A stretch of 36,131 bases of DNA from Chloroflexaceae bacterium (GCA_012031225.1 JAAUTZ010000028.1:3130-39260); one strand, 5' to 3'. Counted from the stretch's first letter, positions 25,120 to 33,953 are shown. Notes: generated from the letters alone by a model not told the origin. Made by a program: numbers and translations.

Positions 25120-25149
25120 CCTGAAACCTAGTACCTGAGACCTGATACC
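25120..25149 (+). repeat. Heptamer tandem repeat (CCTGANA)
   Basis: Four seven-base units, CCTGAAA, CCTAGTA, CCTGAGA and CCTGATA, lie just before the oxidoreductase gene. On the other strand they read as CAGG-T-N-T units, the same family as the satellite at 36090-36131. Confidence 0.75.
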
Positions 25150-25174
25150 GTTATGATAAGGAGGGCCAACAGGG

Positions 25175-27286
25175 ATGACCACTAGCCCGATTACCAAAGT
25201 TTATGGGGTGTGCCCGCACGATTGCCCCGACACCTGCGCCACCATTACGGAAGTGCAGGATGGGCGGGCGGTTGCCTTTTATGCCAATCCCGATCACCCG
25301 TACACGCAGGGCTGGCTCTGTGCCAAAGTGCGCCCCTATCTGGAGCGAGTGTATGATCCAGAGCGGCTGATGTACCCCTTGCGGCGCGTTGGCGCAAAAG
25401 GCAGCGGGCAATGGCAGCGCATCAGTTGGGCTGAGGCTATCGCCGAGATTACCACACGCTGGCAGCAGATCATTGCCCAGTATGGAGCCGCCGCGATCTT
25501 GCCCTACTCCTACAGTGGCACACTTGGCATCGTGCAGAATGCGGTCTGCCAGCATCGCCTGTGGAACCGCATGGGCGCAAGCGGGCTAGAGCGCAGCATC
25601 TGTGGGGCGGCGGCTGAGCATGCTGTGCTGGCTACGCTGGGGCGGCGCATTGCGGCCCCGCCCGAAGATGTGCTGCACAGCAAGCTGGTGATCCTATGGG
25701 GGCACAATCCGGCAAGTACAGGCCCACACTTTATGCCCTTCCTGCGCCAAGCCCAGAAGCAGGGCTGCTATGTGGTAGTGATTGACCCGCGCCGCACGCG
25801 CACCGCCCGCAGTGCCGATCTGCATCTCCAGCCCCGCCCAGCTACCGATGGTGCGTTGGCACTCGGCATCATGCATGTGCTAGAGGCCGAAGGCTTGCAC
25901 GATGAGGCGTGGCTGCACCAGTATGCAACTGGCTGGGAAGATCTGCGGGCACGGCTGGCCGATTACCCGCCAGAGCGGGTAGCGGCAATCACGGGTGTGC
26001 CGGTAGCGGTCATCACCGAGCTGGCACGGCGGTATGCCCGCACCACACCTGCGCTGATCAAGATTGCCGATGGGCTGCAACGCCACGCCAACGGTGGGCA
26101 GACGGTGCGGGCGATTGCGTGCCTGCCCGCCCTGACGGGGCAGTATGGACTCGCGGGCGGGGGCTTAGCCTACAGCACCGGCGGCTACATCGCATGGGAT
26201 GGAGCCACGCTGGCCCGCCAACACGAATGCCCGCCGGTGCCGCGTGTGGTCAATATGAATCGGTTGGGGGCGGCCCTAACAGGCGAAGTACACGACCCGC
26301 CGATCATGTCGCTGTATGTGTTCAATGCGAATCCGGTGACAAGTACCCCGAACACGGCGAAGGTGATACAGGGCATGCAGCGCGAAGACCTATTCACGGT
26401 GGTGCATGATCTCTTTCTGACTGATACCGCCCAGTACGCTGATCTGGTATTGCCCGCCACCAGCCAATTGGAACACGCCGACCTACACCGGGCCTATGGG
26501 CAAGTAACGCTGCAATACAACGCGCCCGCGCTTGCGCCGCTCGGTGAGTGCAAGCCCAACTGGGATGTGATGCGCCTGCTCGCGGCGGGCATGGGCTACA
26601 CCGATACGTGGCTACAGCAGGATGATGAAACAGTGCTGCGCGAGATCCTCGATGTGACCCGCACGCAGGGCGATGCCTTCACGCGCTCCGTATTGGCTGG
26701 GATCACGCTAGAGCGGCTCAAGGCGGAAGGCAGTGTGGGCCTGAACCTGCCCGCCGACTTCGTGCCCTTCCGCGATCCGGCAACGGGCACGCCGCGTTTC
26801 TTCACCGATGATGGGCGCATCAAGCTGCGCTGCGACGCACTGATCAGCAGTGGGCTGGACCCGGTGCCGGAGTATCACACGCCCGCCGAATTTGCCCACG
26901 CCACACCGGATGACCTGATCTTGATTACGGGTGCGCCGCACCATTTCGTCAGTGGCAGCTTAGGCAATCAAGCCAGCCTGCGCCAGAAAGAGGGTGCGCC
27001 AAGCATCGAGATCAACCCTCACGACGCGGCTGCACGCGGGATCAGCACGGGTATGATGGTGACGGTGGGCAATGCTCGCGGCAGTTGTCAGCTACAGGCT
27101 CTTGTCACGCAGGATGTGCCGCCGGGCGTGGTCGTGGCTCCGAAGGGACACTGGGGCAAGTATGCGGCGGATGGGCGCAATGTAAACTGGACGACACCGG
27201 ATGCGCTCGCTGATCTGGCCGGGCAAAGCACCTACCACAGCAATCTGGTGCGGGTGGTAGCAGATGGCAGCGGGCAAGGAGCATGA
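25175..27286 (+). CDS. Molybdopterin-dependent oxidoreductase (DMSO reductase family)
   Basis: The 703-residue protein opens with a 4Fe-4S motif C13-x3-C17-x3-C21-x27-C49 (CPHDCPDTC and GWLCAK), then the catalytic molybdopterin domain (YSYSGTLG, VILWGHNPAST, VVIDPRRTRTA, DLVLPATSQLEH) and a C-terminal cofactor-binding domain (INPHDAAARGISTGMMVTVGN). The likely molybdenum ligand is C143 in ERSICGAAAEHA. There is no twin-arginine signal and no adjacent electron-transfer or membrane subunit, so it is probably a soluble cytoplasmic enzyme of unknown substrate. AAGGAGG precedes the ATG by ten bases. mobA lies upstream, and the DinB gene starts one base after its stop. Confidence 0.9.
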   Translation: MTTSPITKVYGVCPHDCPDTCATITEVQDGRAVAFYANPDHPYTQGWLCAKVRPYLERVYDPERLMYPLRRVGAKGSGQWQRISWAEAIAEITTRWQQIIAQYGAAAILPYSYSGTLGIVQNAVCQHRLWNRMGASGLERSICGAAAEHAVLATLGRRIAAPPEDVLHSKLVILWGHNPASTGPHFMPFLRQAQKQGCYVVVIDPRRTRTARSADLHLQPRPATDGALALGIMHVLEAEGLHDEAWLHQYATGWEDLRARLADYPPERVAAITGVPVAVITELARRYARTTPALIKIADGLQRHANGGQTVRAIACLPALTGQYGLAGGGLAYSTGGYIAWDGATLARQHECPPVPRVVNMNRLGAALTGEVHDPPIMSLYVFNANPVTSTPNTAKVIQGMQREDLFTVVHDLFLTDTAQYADLVLPATSQLEHADLHRAYGQVTLQYNAPALAPLGECKPNWDVMRLLAAGMGYTDTWLQQDDETVLREILDVTRTQGDAFTRSVLAGITLERLKAEGSVGLNLPADFVPFRDPATGTPRFFTDDGRIKLRCDALISSGLDPVPEYHTPAEFAHATPDDLILITGAPHHFVSGSLGNQASLRQKEGAPSIEINPHDAAARGISTGMMVTVGNARGSCQLQALVTQDVPPGVVVAPKGHWGKYAADGRNVNWTTPDALADLAGQSTYHSNLVRVVADGSGQGA

Positions 27287-27287
27287 T

Positions 27288-27785
27288 GTGCATACCCAAG
27301 CTCTTGAGGAACTATTCGCGTATAACTATCACACCAACCATACCCTGCTTGATCTCGCAGCACAACTGCCTGATATGCCGTGCCGTGCTGCAATGAACGC
27401 CAGCTTTGGCAGTATCTACGCAACGCTGGCGCACATCTTCGGGGCAGAACAGATCTGGCGCATGCGCGTGCAGGCAGGCGTATCGCCGCCACGTATTCCC
27501 GATGCGAGCGATTTCGCTACCCTTGCCGAACTGCGGGCGGCGTGGCAACCCGAAGAAGCCGCCATGCGGGCCTATCTGGCAACGCTCACCCAAGCCGATC
27601 TGCTGCTTCCCGTTACCTACACAAATACTTACGGGGTAGTGTTGCAACGCCCGCGCTGGAAGTGCCTCACGCACATCGTCTTACACGGGATGCAGCACCG
27701 CAGCGAGGTGGCCGCAATGCTCACGGCACTGGGCAAATCGCCGGGCAACATTGACTTGATCTACTTTGAGCCAGAGGAGGAGTAG
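27288..27785 (+). CDS. DinB-family protein
   Basis: The 165-residue protein has the four-helix DinB layout: FAYNYHTNHTLLDLAAQLP in the first helix (with the first metal His), SIYATLAHIFGAEQIW in the second (second His), and HIVLHGMQHRSEVAAMLTALG in the last with the His-x3-His pair. GTG at 27288 is chosen because AAGGAG lies six bases upstream; an in-frame ATG at 27264 would overlap the oxidoreductase gene and has no site. It is embedded in a run of closely spaced genes (gaps of 1, 6 and 8 bases). Relatives act as metal-dependent thiol-transferases or are uncharacterised; function here is unknown. Confidence 0.85.
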   Translation: MHTQALEELFAYNYHTNHTLLDLAAQLPDMPCRAAMNASFGSIYATLAHIFGAEQIWRMRVQAGVSPPRIPDASDFATLAELRAAWQPEEAAMRAYLATLTQADLLLPVTYTNTYGVVLQRPRWKCLTHIVLHGMQHRSEVAAMLTALGKSPGNIDLIYFEPEEE

Positions 27786-27791
27786 CCGCGC

Positions 27792-28646
27792 ATGCCCCCC
27801 GCACCCCTGCTCATCACCGGCGGCACGGGCTATCTCGGTGCTGCACTGGTGCGCCAAGCCACCGCACAGGACACGCCAGTTGCCGCCACCTACCACACCC
27901 AAGCCCCGCCACCACTGGCGGGCGTAACGTGGCATGCGCTCGATCTGCGTGATCCGGCGGCGGTGCAGCAGGTAGTTGCACAGGTCCGCCCGCATGCCGT
28001 CATCCATACCGCCTTTCGCCAATATGATCCCGACCTGTGGGCTGTGACGGCAACCGGGGCAGGGGCAGTAGCCCAAGCTGCGTGGCACTGCGCTGCCCGC
28101 CTGATCCATCTCTCCAGCGATGTCATCTTTGATGGCGAGCAGCCCATCGCCTACACCGAAGCCGACCCGCCAACCCCGATCAGTGCCTACGGTGCAGCCA
28201 AAGCTGCCGCCGAGCAGCTGGTGCAAGCGGCCCATCCGCAGGCGGTGCTGGTACGCACGTCCCTGATCTATGGCTTTGACCCGCTGGATCGGCATACCCG
28301 TTTCATCCTCGATGTCGCCGATGGGATGCAGCAGGCGGCTTTATTTCACGATGAACTGCGCTGCCCCGTCTTTGTCGGCGATCTGGCGGCGGCATTGCTT
28401 GAACTTGGGCCAATGACGTGGCACGGCATCCTCAATATTGCGGGCGACGCGGTAGTTAGCCGCTACCAATTCGGGCAGCTGCTGGCGGCCCACTACGGGC
28501 GCGATCCGCACCGGATTACGGGCGGCTACACTACTGATCATCCGGTGCGCCGCCCGCGCAACTGTGCGCTCGATCTGACGCTGGCTCGCAGCCTGCTCAG
28601 CACACCGTTGCGCGGCGTGCCAGCGGTGCTACGGGATCGGGGCTAG
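27792..28646 (+). CDS. RmlD-like NAD(P)-dependent sugar-nucleotide reductase/epimerase (extended SDR)
   Basis: The 284-residue protein has the Rossmann motif GGTGYLG (about 10-16), [10 protein letters not shown], and the catalytic YGAAK (Tyr-x3-Lys, about 137-141), the arrangement of dTDP-4-dehydrorhamnose reductase and its relatives. [10 protein letters not shown] and the C-terminal [12 protein letters not shown] fit the RmlD substrate-binding region. No other rhamnose-pathway genes are nearby, so the natural substrate is uncertain. It is six bases after the DinB gene and eight bases before endonuclease V, so it is probably cotranscribed. Confidence 0.85.
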   Translation: MPPAPLLITGGTGYLGAALVRQATAQDTPVAATYHTQAPPPLAGVTWHALDLRDPAAVQQVVAQVRPHAVIHTAFRQYDPDLWAVTATGAGAVAQAAWHCAARLIHLSSDVIFDGEQPIAYTEADPPTPISAYGAAKAAAEQLVQAAHPQAVLVRTSLIYGFDPLDRHTRFILDVADGMQQAALFHDELRCPVFVGDLAAALLELGPMTWHGILNIAGDAVVSRYQFGQLLAAHYGRDPHRITGGYTTDHPVRRPRNCALDLTLARSLLSTPLRGVPAVLRDRG

Positions 28647-28654
28647 GTGGGCAG

Positions 28655-29365
28655 ATGGCAAGTGCTGTACGGATACCGCCGCCCCACGCATGGGCTGTGA
28701 CCCCCGCCGAAGCGATTGCCATTCAGCAGGAGCTGCGCGGTTTGGTCATCACCCACGACGATCTGCCCCCAATCAGCACCGTTGCTGGGGTAGATGTGGG
28801 CTTTGAGCAGGAGGGGCAGATCACCCGGGCCGCCGTTGCCGTGCTGTCCTTCGCCGACCTGACGCTACACCGCCACGCCATCGCCCGCCGCCCCACCAGT
28901 ATGCCCTACGTGCCCGGCTTGCTGTCGTTCCGCGAAGTGCCCGCCGTCCTTGATGCACTGGCTCAGCTCGACCCACCGCCCGATCTCTTGCTGGTGGATG
29001 GGCAAGGCTACCTGCACCCGCGCCGCTTCGGGATCGCCTGCCATCTGGGGGTGCTGACTGGCATCCCGGCAATAGGGGTGGGCAAACGGCCCTTCGTCGG
29101 TGAACACGCCCCCGTGCCCAACCTGCGGGGCGCGTGGGAGCCGGTGCGCGATGCGGGCGAGGTAATTGGCGCAGCCCTGCGCACGCGCCCGAATACCCGC
29201 CCACTGTATATCTCGGTGGGGCATCGCCTCAGCCTCCCAACCGCGATTGCCTATGTGTTGCACTGCACGCCGACGTATCGCTTGCCCGAAACGACGCGCC
29301 TTGCCCACCGCTTGGCGAGCGGGCAAGCTGCCGCCAAAGCCGCCCGCAAGGTGCGCGGGGGCTAA
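28655..29365 (+). CDS. nfi: Endonuclease V (deoxyinosine 3'-endonuclease)
   Basis: Endonuclease V nicks DNA one nucleotide 3' of a deoxyinosine or other deaminated base. The 236-residue protein shows the whole active site: D47 in AGVDVGF, Y85 and E94 in [11 protein letters not shown] (damage-binding wedge and catalytic Glu), D115 in [21 protein letters not shown], and the His of SVGHRLSL. It ends the run of five closely spaced plus-strand genes starting at 25175 or mobA. The start follows AGGTGGG. Possibly a repair function grouped with a DinB-type protein, but the neighbours do not form a known repair operon. Confidence 0.95.
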   Translation: MASAVRIPPPHAWAVTPAEAIAIQQELRGLVITHDDLPPISTVAGVDVGFEQEGQITRAAVAVLSFADLTLHRHAIARRPTSMPYVPGLLSFREVPAVLDALAQLDPPPDLLLVDGQGYLHPRRFGIACHLGVLTGIPAIGVGKRPFVGEHAPVPNLRGAWEPVRDAGEVIGAALRTRPNTRPLYISVGHRLSLPTAIAYVLHCTPTYRLPETTRLAHRLASGQAAAKAARKVRGG

Positions 29366-29411
29366 GCCGCTCGCCCGCCAAGACGATGCCCGCACGCCCT
29401 GCGGTTCGGTG

Positions 29412-29417
29412 TATAAT
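29412..29417 (+). promoter_or_regulatory. -10 box of the cysS-like gene
   Basis: A perfect TATAAT (context GTGTATAATGC) lies about 70 bases before the chosen start. No consensus -35 box is seen. Confidence 0.5.
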
Positions 29418-29485
29418 GCTTATGGTTGCATTGTTTGCCTGCCCGAACGAAACGCCGCGTATTATGCATGAAGGATGTTTGTCAG

Positions 29486-30682
29486 ATGCAGTTGTATAAC
29501 TCGTTGACTGCCCGCAAAGAGCTATTTACGATCCCGACAGATCGCCCAGTAACGCTGTATGTCTGTGGGGTTACACCCTATGATACAACCCACATGGGCC
29601 ATGCCCGCACCTACCTCGTCTTTGATGTGCTGATCCGCTACCTGCAATGGAAAGGCGCGGAGGTGCTGTATTGCCAGAATGTGACCGATGTAGACGACCC
29701 CTTGTTTGAGCGGGCCCAGCGCGACGGGTTGCATTGGTATGATTTGGCGGAGCAGCAGATCGAGCAGTACCGGAGCGACTCAGCCGGCATGAATTTCATC
29801 CCGCCGACCTACTTCCCGCGTGCCAGCGAGGAGATCGCCGGCATGATCACGATGATCGAGCGGCTGATCGAACTCAAGCATGCCTACGTGCGGCAGGGCA
29901 ATGTCTACTTCAGCATCCACACCGACCCCGATTTTGGGCGGATGGCGCACACCGGTTATGCCGATCTGCTAGCGATTGCCAACCAGCGCGGCAACGATCC
30001 GCTTGATCCGCTCAAAGATGATCCGCTCGATTTTGTGCTATGGAAAACGGGCAAGCCCGGCGATCCAACATGGCCTAGCCCGTGGGGCGCCGGACGGCCC
30101 GGCTGGCACATCGAATGCAGCGCAATGACAACCCGCTATCTTGGCAATCAGATAGACATTCACGGCGGCGGGCGCGATCTTGTTTTCCCGCACCACTCGT
30201 GCGAAATCGCCCAGACTGAGCCAGTCACGGGGGTGACACCCTTTGCCCACATCTGGATGCACACCGGCTTGGTGTGGCTGGGCGAGGCCAAGATGAGTAA
30301 ATCGCTCGGCAATCTCGTGTTTGCCCGGGATGCGCTCAAGGCGTATGATGCCGATATATTGCGGCTCTACCTACTGACCTTTTCCTACCGCAAAGACTTC
30401 AGCTATGAAGATGCGGGCGTGCAGCATACCCGCCAACGGGTAGACGGGCTGCGGGCGGCGGTACACGCACCGAGCGGCTCTGGTGCAGTGCTCGACCTGA
30501 GTGGCTATCGGGATGAGTTTGATCAGCATATGGGCAACAACCTGCGTACCTCCTATGCGATCCATACGCTCGAAACGGCGGCAGCAAGCATCTTGCAGGC
30601 GGCTGAAGCCCAGCAGGATGTACAGTCCGCACAGGCAACCTTGCGCGAATTGGCGGGGGTGTTGGGCTTACGCTTGGCGTAG
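29486..30682 (+). CDS. cysS: Short cysteinyl-tRNA synthetase/MshC-like ligase
   Basis: This class I synthetase-fold protein activates cysteine as an adenylate. The start LYNSLTARKELF, C27 (YVCG), the HMGH signature (36-39), WHIECSAM, FPHHSCEIAQTE and KMSKSLGN (269-276) give the cysteine-specific zinc site (Cys, Cys, His, Glu) and both ATP motifs. It has 398 residues, with only about 125 after KMSKS, whereas typical CysRS has about 460 with a longer anticodon-binding end. Stretches such as VCGVTPYDTTHMGHA and NVTDVDDPLFERA look more like MshC, the mycothiol cysteine ligase. CysRS is the default call, but a ligase role with another acceptor is possible. ATG 29486 follows AAGGA at ten bases. Confidence 0.75.
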   Translation: MQLYNSLTARKELFTIPTDRPVTLYVCGVTPYDTTHMGHARTYLVFDVLIRYLQWKGAEVLYCQNVTDVDDPLFERAQRDGLHWYDLAEQQIEQYRSDSAGMNFIPPTYFPRASEEIAGMITMIERLIELKHAYVRQGNVYFSIHTDPDFGRMAHTGYADLLAIANQRGNDPLDPLKDDPLDFVLWKTGKPGDPTWPSPWGAGRPGWHIECSAMTTRYLGNQIDIHGGGRDLVFPHHSCEIAQTEPVTGVTPFAHIWMHTGLVWLGEAKMSKSLGNLVFARDALKAYDADILRLYLLTFSYRKDFSYEDAGVQHTRQRVDGLRAAVHAPSGSGAVLDLSGYRDEFDQHMGNNLRTSYAIHTLETAAASILQAAEAQQDVQSAQATLRELAGVLGLRLA

Positions 30683-30727
30683 CAGCCCCAGCAGCATTGC
30701 CATACACCCGCCCGCCTGCTACAGGCT

Positions 30728-30733
30728 TATAAT
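30728..30733 (+). promoter_or_regulatory. -10 box giving a probable leaderless LysM transcript
   Basis: TATAAT ends five bases before the first of two adjacent ATGs (30739 and 30742), so the expected transcript start coincides with the start codon. No ribosome binding site precedes it. Confidence 0.5.
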
Positions 30734-30738
30734 TGCCA

Positions 30739-31260
30739 ATGATGAATACGAAACACCACCAGCCCCATCAGCTTGTCACGTCGCCCCCGCCGCACCCCCA
30801 GCAGCTTGGGAAGCAGGCCGCTTGGCTGCACCGAGCGCGGCAGCTTGGGGTGCTTGGGCTAGCTGGGCTAGCGGTAGCCGGGTGCGCCCTGACGCTACCC
30901 GAACCGCCCCAAGTCAATCTACCGACCCAGCCTGCCGTGCTGCATATCACCCCTGCGCCCACCCTCGATGTAGATGCAACGGCAACGGCAATGGCGGGCA
31001 TGCTCCGCCCTACGCCTACTCCGGCGGGGCTATATATCATTCAAGCGGGCGATACATTGAGTGAACTGGCGGTGCGCTACAATACGACGGTCGAGGAGAT
31101 TCTGGTTGCCAATGGCTTGAGCAACCCGAATGATGTACAGGTTGGGCAGGCGATTATCATTCCGTCGTTGCTGCCCAGCCCAGTGTTAGAAGCCGCCCCA
31201 TCCGAAGCGCAAACCGCCCCGGCGGAAGCAGAAGCCGCCCCAGATCCGCCCCAGCCATAA
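30739..31260 (+). CDS. LysM-domain lipoprotein
   Basis: The protein of about 173 residues has a long hydrophilic N-terminus (His/Pro/Gln-rich), a hydrophobic stretch GVLGLAGLAVAGC with a lipobox-type Cys near residue 48, a Thr/Pro-rich linker, one LysM domain (YIIQAGDTLSELAVRYNTTVEEI and VGQAIIIP, about residues 98-141) and an acidic Ala/Pro/Glu tail. LysM domains bind N-acetylglucosamine polymers such as peptidoglycan, so it is likely a cell-envelope protein. The positively charged region before the hydrophobic stretch is unusually long for a lipoprotein signal, so it may instead be membrane-anchored. It converges with the STAS gene, 12 bases apart. Confidence 0.85.
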   Translation: MMNTKHHQPHQLVTSPPPHPQQLGKQAAWLHRARQLGVLGLAGLAVAGCALTLPEPPQVNLPTQPAVLHITPAPTLDVDATATAMAGMLRPTPTPAGLYIIQAGDTLSELAVRYNTTVEEILVANGLSNPNDVQVGQAIIIPSLLPSPVLEAAPSEAQTAPAEAEAAPDPPQP

Positions 31261-31272
31261 TGCCGCGTGCGC

Positions 31273-31584
31273 CTACTCAAATACCAAGAACTCGGTCAGC
31301 AATGTCTTGCGGAAGACATCCATAATCTCCGGCGACACCCGCGTGAGGGCTAACTCGCCGCCGTGCTGCCGCACGATCTTGAAGCCGTTGATCAAGGCGG
31401 TGATGCCCGTGCTATCCAGAAACGGCACATGCTCAAGATCAAGCACAATGCGGGTGTTGCTGGCACTAGGGGCAAGTGTTCGTAGGTGGCTCTCTAGCTC
31501 AGGTGCATAGCGGGCATTCAGCGTGCCGCGCACAGCTACAAAGATGCGCCCATCTTGTTTCGTGGTCTCAATCGCTATTGTCAT
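31273..31584 (-). CDS. STAS-domain protein (anti-sigma factor antagonist-like)
   Basis: The 103-residue protein is a single STAS domain like SpoIIAA/RsbV: VAVRGTLNARYAPELESHL, VLDLEHVPFLDSTGITALI with the phosphorylatable Ser at 58 (Asp-Ser-Thr-Gly), and ELALTRVSPEIMDVFRKTLL. Such proteins bind and release anti-sigma kinases when unphosphorylated. No anti-sigma kinase or phosphatase is adjacent, so its partner lies elsewhere. The ATG at 31584 has only a weak GAG site upstream. It is followed convergently by the LysM gene and lies on the same strand as acs, 152 bases beyond the acs stop and past the acs terminator. Confidence 0.9.
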   Translation of the reverse strand: MTIAIETTKQDGRIFVAVRGTLNARYAPELESHLRTLAPSASNTRIVLDLEHVPFLDSTGITALINGFKIVRQHGGELALTRVSPEIMDVFRKTLLTEFLVFE

Positions 31585-31648
31585 ACCATGCTACTCATTG
31601 TGTGCCCATTGCTGCGGGCTACCGAGCCGATCTCAACTACCCATATAA

Positions 31649-31682
31649 ACGGGGAAATCTGGGTTATCCCCAGACTTCCCGT
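31649..31682 (-). terminator. Rho-independent terminator of acs
   Basis: On the minus strand, ACGGGAAGTCTGGGG pairs with the complementary arm around a short loop (about 14 pairs with one bulge and one mismatch). It is followed by GTTTATAT (31649-31641). It starts 55 bases after the acs stop and is the clearest intrinsic terminator in the window. Confidence 0.75.
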
Positions 31683-31736
31683 CAGCGTTTGAGCAAGTGT
31701 GCTCATCCTCACATGCATACTACGTGGGGCTGTGGC

Positions 31737-33731
31737 TTAGGTCTCCAGCGTGCTGGTATCGCCCACATCCTGACCAAGGGCCTGTGCTTTCAGCACCCGC
31801 CGCATAATCTTACCGCTGCGCGTCTTGGGCAGAAAGGTGACAAACTCGATCTTTTCAGGGCGGGCAATCGGCCCCATCTCGTGCCCGACGTGGGCTTTCA
31901 ACTCAGCTTCGAGCGCGGGCGACGGCTCAAAGCCCATCCGCAAAATGACGAAGGCATGGATCGCGTTGCCCTTCAGCTCGTGCGGCAAGCCGATTGCGGC
32001 GGCTTCAGCAACGGATGAGTGGCTCACCAGCGCACTCTCCACTTCAGCCGTGCCGAGCCGGTAGCCACTGACTTTGATCACGTCGTCGAGGCGGCCAATC
32101 ACCCAGATGTAGCCATCCTCGTCCTTGCGGGCACTATCACCGGCAGTATACACACCACCGGGCACTTTCTCCCAATAGGCGGAGACGTAGCGATCTGGAT
32201 CGTTCAGCACCGTGCGGAGCATACCCGGCCACGGCTTGCGGATGATCAGCATCCCATCTTCGTTGGCGGCGCAGGATGAGCCATCCTCATGCACCACGTC
32301 TACATCCACCCCAAGGAAGGGGCGCGTGGCACTGCCCGGCTTGAGCGGCGTAATCGGGGTGGGCGTAATCATAAAGTGGCCGGTTTCCGTCTGCCACCAC
32401 GTATCCATAATTGGAGTCTCACTTGCGCCAATCGTGTCGCGGAACCAACGCCATGCTTCGGGGTTGATCGGCTCACCGACGCTACCCAGCAAGCGGATGC
32501 TGCTCAGATCGTGGCGGCTCGGCCATGCCTCGCCGAAGCGCATCAAGCTGCGGATTGCCGTCGGTGCAGTATACATCACGTTGACCCCGTAGCGCGAGAC
32601 AATGTTCCACCAGCGATCTGGATAGGGGAAGTTGGGTGCGCCTTCGTACATAATCGAAGTCGCCCCAGTGATTAACGGCGCATACACAATGTAGCTATGC
32701 CCAGTGATCCAGCCCGGATCGGCGGCACACCAGTAGCGATCTTCATCCTTAATGTCAAAGACCATCTTCAGCGTCGTGTACGTCCCGACCATATAGCCGC
32801 CGTGCGTATGCACCACGCCTTTGGGCTTGCCCGTCGTGCCGGAGGTGTAGAGCACAAACAGCATATCTTCGGCATCCACTGGCTCGGTATCGCACAATGC
32901 AGAGGCAATCGGCAAGCCGAACAGATCATGCAGCCACAGATCGCGTCCCGTCTCCATCACCACATCTTGGCCTGTATGCTTGGTTACAATCACGGTCTGG
33001 ATGGTGGGCGTGCGTTGCAAGGCTTCATTGACGATCTTCTTCAATTCGATCACCTTGCCGCGCATGTAGCCGCCGTCGGCAGTCAGGAGTACCTTGCTCT
33101 TGGCATCGTTGATGCGATCCGCAAGCGCATCTACACTAAAGCCACCGTACACAACGCTATGGGCCGCACCGATCTTGGCACACGCGAGCATAGCAAACAT
33201 CAACTCTGGGATGCGTGACATATAGATCGTCACGATGTCACCCTTCTTCACACCCATGCTCTTGAGCACATTAGCAAGGCGGCTGACCTCACGGTTGAGC
33301 AAGTGGTAGGAGTACGAACGCATCTCGCCCATTTCGCTCTCCCAGATCAGAGCCACTTTGTTGCGCCGCCATGTGGTCAGATGGCGATCAATCGCATTAT
33401 GGACAATGTTGCACTTGGCTCCCGCAAACCATTTGTAGAAGGGTGCGTGGCTCTCATCGAGTACCTGATCCCACGGAGCGTACCATTCCAGCTCCTGTGC
33501 CATGTCGGCCCAGAAATCCTGTGGGTTGTTGACGGTCCACTGATACAGGTCATCGTAGGTGTCGAATCCCTTTTTCCGCATGTACGCCGTGATGTTAGCA
33601 TTCTCAATCATGCCGTCACTTGGCGCATATACGTCGCTGCTTGGCGTAGTATCCGGCATCTCTGCCGTGTTTGGTGCAACCGTGCCATTCGCCATCGTGG
33701 CTTCCGGTGCATCGCTGCGTGCCTCCGACAT
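31737..33731 (-). CDS. acs: Acetyl-CoA synthetase
   Basis: Acs converts acetate, ATP and CoA to acetyl-CoA through acetyl-adenylate. The 664-residue protein has a non-conserved acidic N-terminus (about 35 residues), the P-loop-like YTSGTTGKPKGVVHTHGGY, ADPGWITGHSYIVYAPL, GSVGEPINPEAWRW, TWWQTETGHFMI with the Trp that limits the acyl pocket to acetate, and the C-terminal PKTRSGKIMRRVL with the catalytic Lys regulated by acetylation in relatives. ATG 33731 follows AAGGAGG at seven bases; an upstream TTG at 33737 is less likely. A strong TTGACA-18-TATAAT promoter lies about 75 bases upstream. It is divergent from prpE. Confidence 0.95.
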   Translation of the reverse strand: MSEARSDAPEATMANGTVAPNTAEMPDTTPSSDVYAPSDGMIENANITAYMRKKGFDTYDDLYQWTVNNPQDFWADMAQELEWYAPWDQVLDESHAPFYKWFAGAKCNIVHNAIDRHLTTWRRNKVALIWESEMGEMRSYSYHLLNREVSRLANVLKSMGVKKGDIVTIYMSRIPELMFAMLACAKIGAAHSVVYGGFSVDALADRINDAKSKVLLTADGGYMRGKVIELKKIVNEALQRTPTIQTVIVTKHTGQDVVMETGRDLWLHDLFGLPIASALCDTEPVDAEDMLFVLYTSGTTGKPKGVVHTHGGYMVGTYTTLKMVFDIKDEDRYWCAADPGWITGHSYIVYAPLITGATSIMYEGAPNFPYPDRWWNIVSRYGVNVMYTAPTAIRSLMRFGEAWPSRHDLSSIRLLGSVGEPINPEAWRWFRDTIGASETPIMDTWWQTETGHFMITPTPITPLKPGSATRPFLGVDVDVVHEDGSSCAANEDGMLIIRKPWPGMLRTVLNDPDRYVSAYWEKVPGGVYTAGDSARKDEDGYIWVIGRLDDVIKVSGYRLGTAEVESALVSHSSVAEAAAIGLPHELKGNAIHAFVILRMGFEPSPALEAELKAHVGHEMGPIARPEKIEFVTFLPKTRSGKIMRRVLKAQALGQDVGDTSTLET

Positions 33732-33805
33732 AGACAAACCTCCTTGTTCTCTTGCGTTGTGTGGTTTTCAGGTATAGAATCCTGATAATAGCTTTTGGCC
33801 TCTAA

Positions 33806-33835
33806 ATTATAAGCAAATGGTATAAGCCTTGTCAA
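33806..33835 (-). promoter_or_regulatory. Consensus sigma70-type promoter of acs
   Basis: On the minus strand, perfect TTGACA (33835-33830) and perfect TATAAT (33811-33806) are separated by 18 bases. The predicted transcript start is near 33799, giving a leader of about 68 bases. Confidence 0.8.
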
Positions 33836-33932
33836 ATCCTGATTGGCAAGCAACGCGGTGTCATTGGGGAGCGGTATTTTTGGGTATGATAGTCAAAAGC
33901 TCGATTTGTCAACAAAGTGTCTTCGTGAAGGA

Positions 33933-33953
33933 ATGACTACCAAGCGTAGTCAT
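33933..33953. promoter_or_regulatory. Inverted repeat in the acs-prpE intergenic region
   Basis: ATGACTAC (33933-33940) and GTAGTCAT (33946-33953) are perfect inverted arms around a five-base spacer. It lies about 100 bases upstream of the acs promoter and about 120 bases upstream of the prpE promoter, a position suited to a shared regulator binding site. The rest of the 452-base gap (33732-34183) shows no open frame that I would call a gene. Confidence 0.4.
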
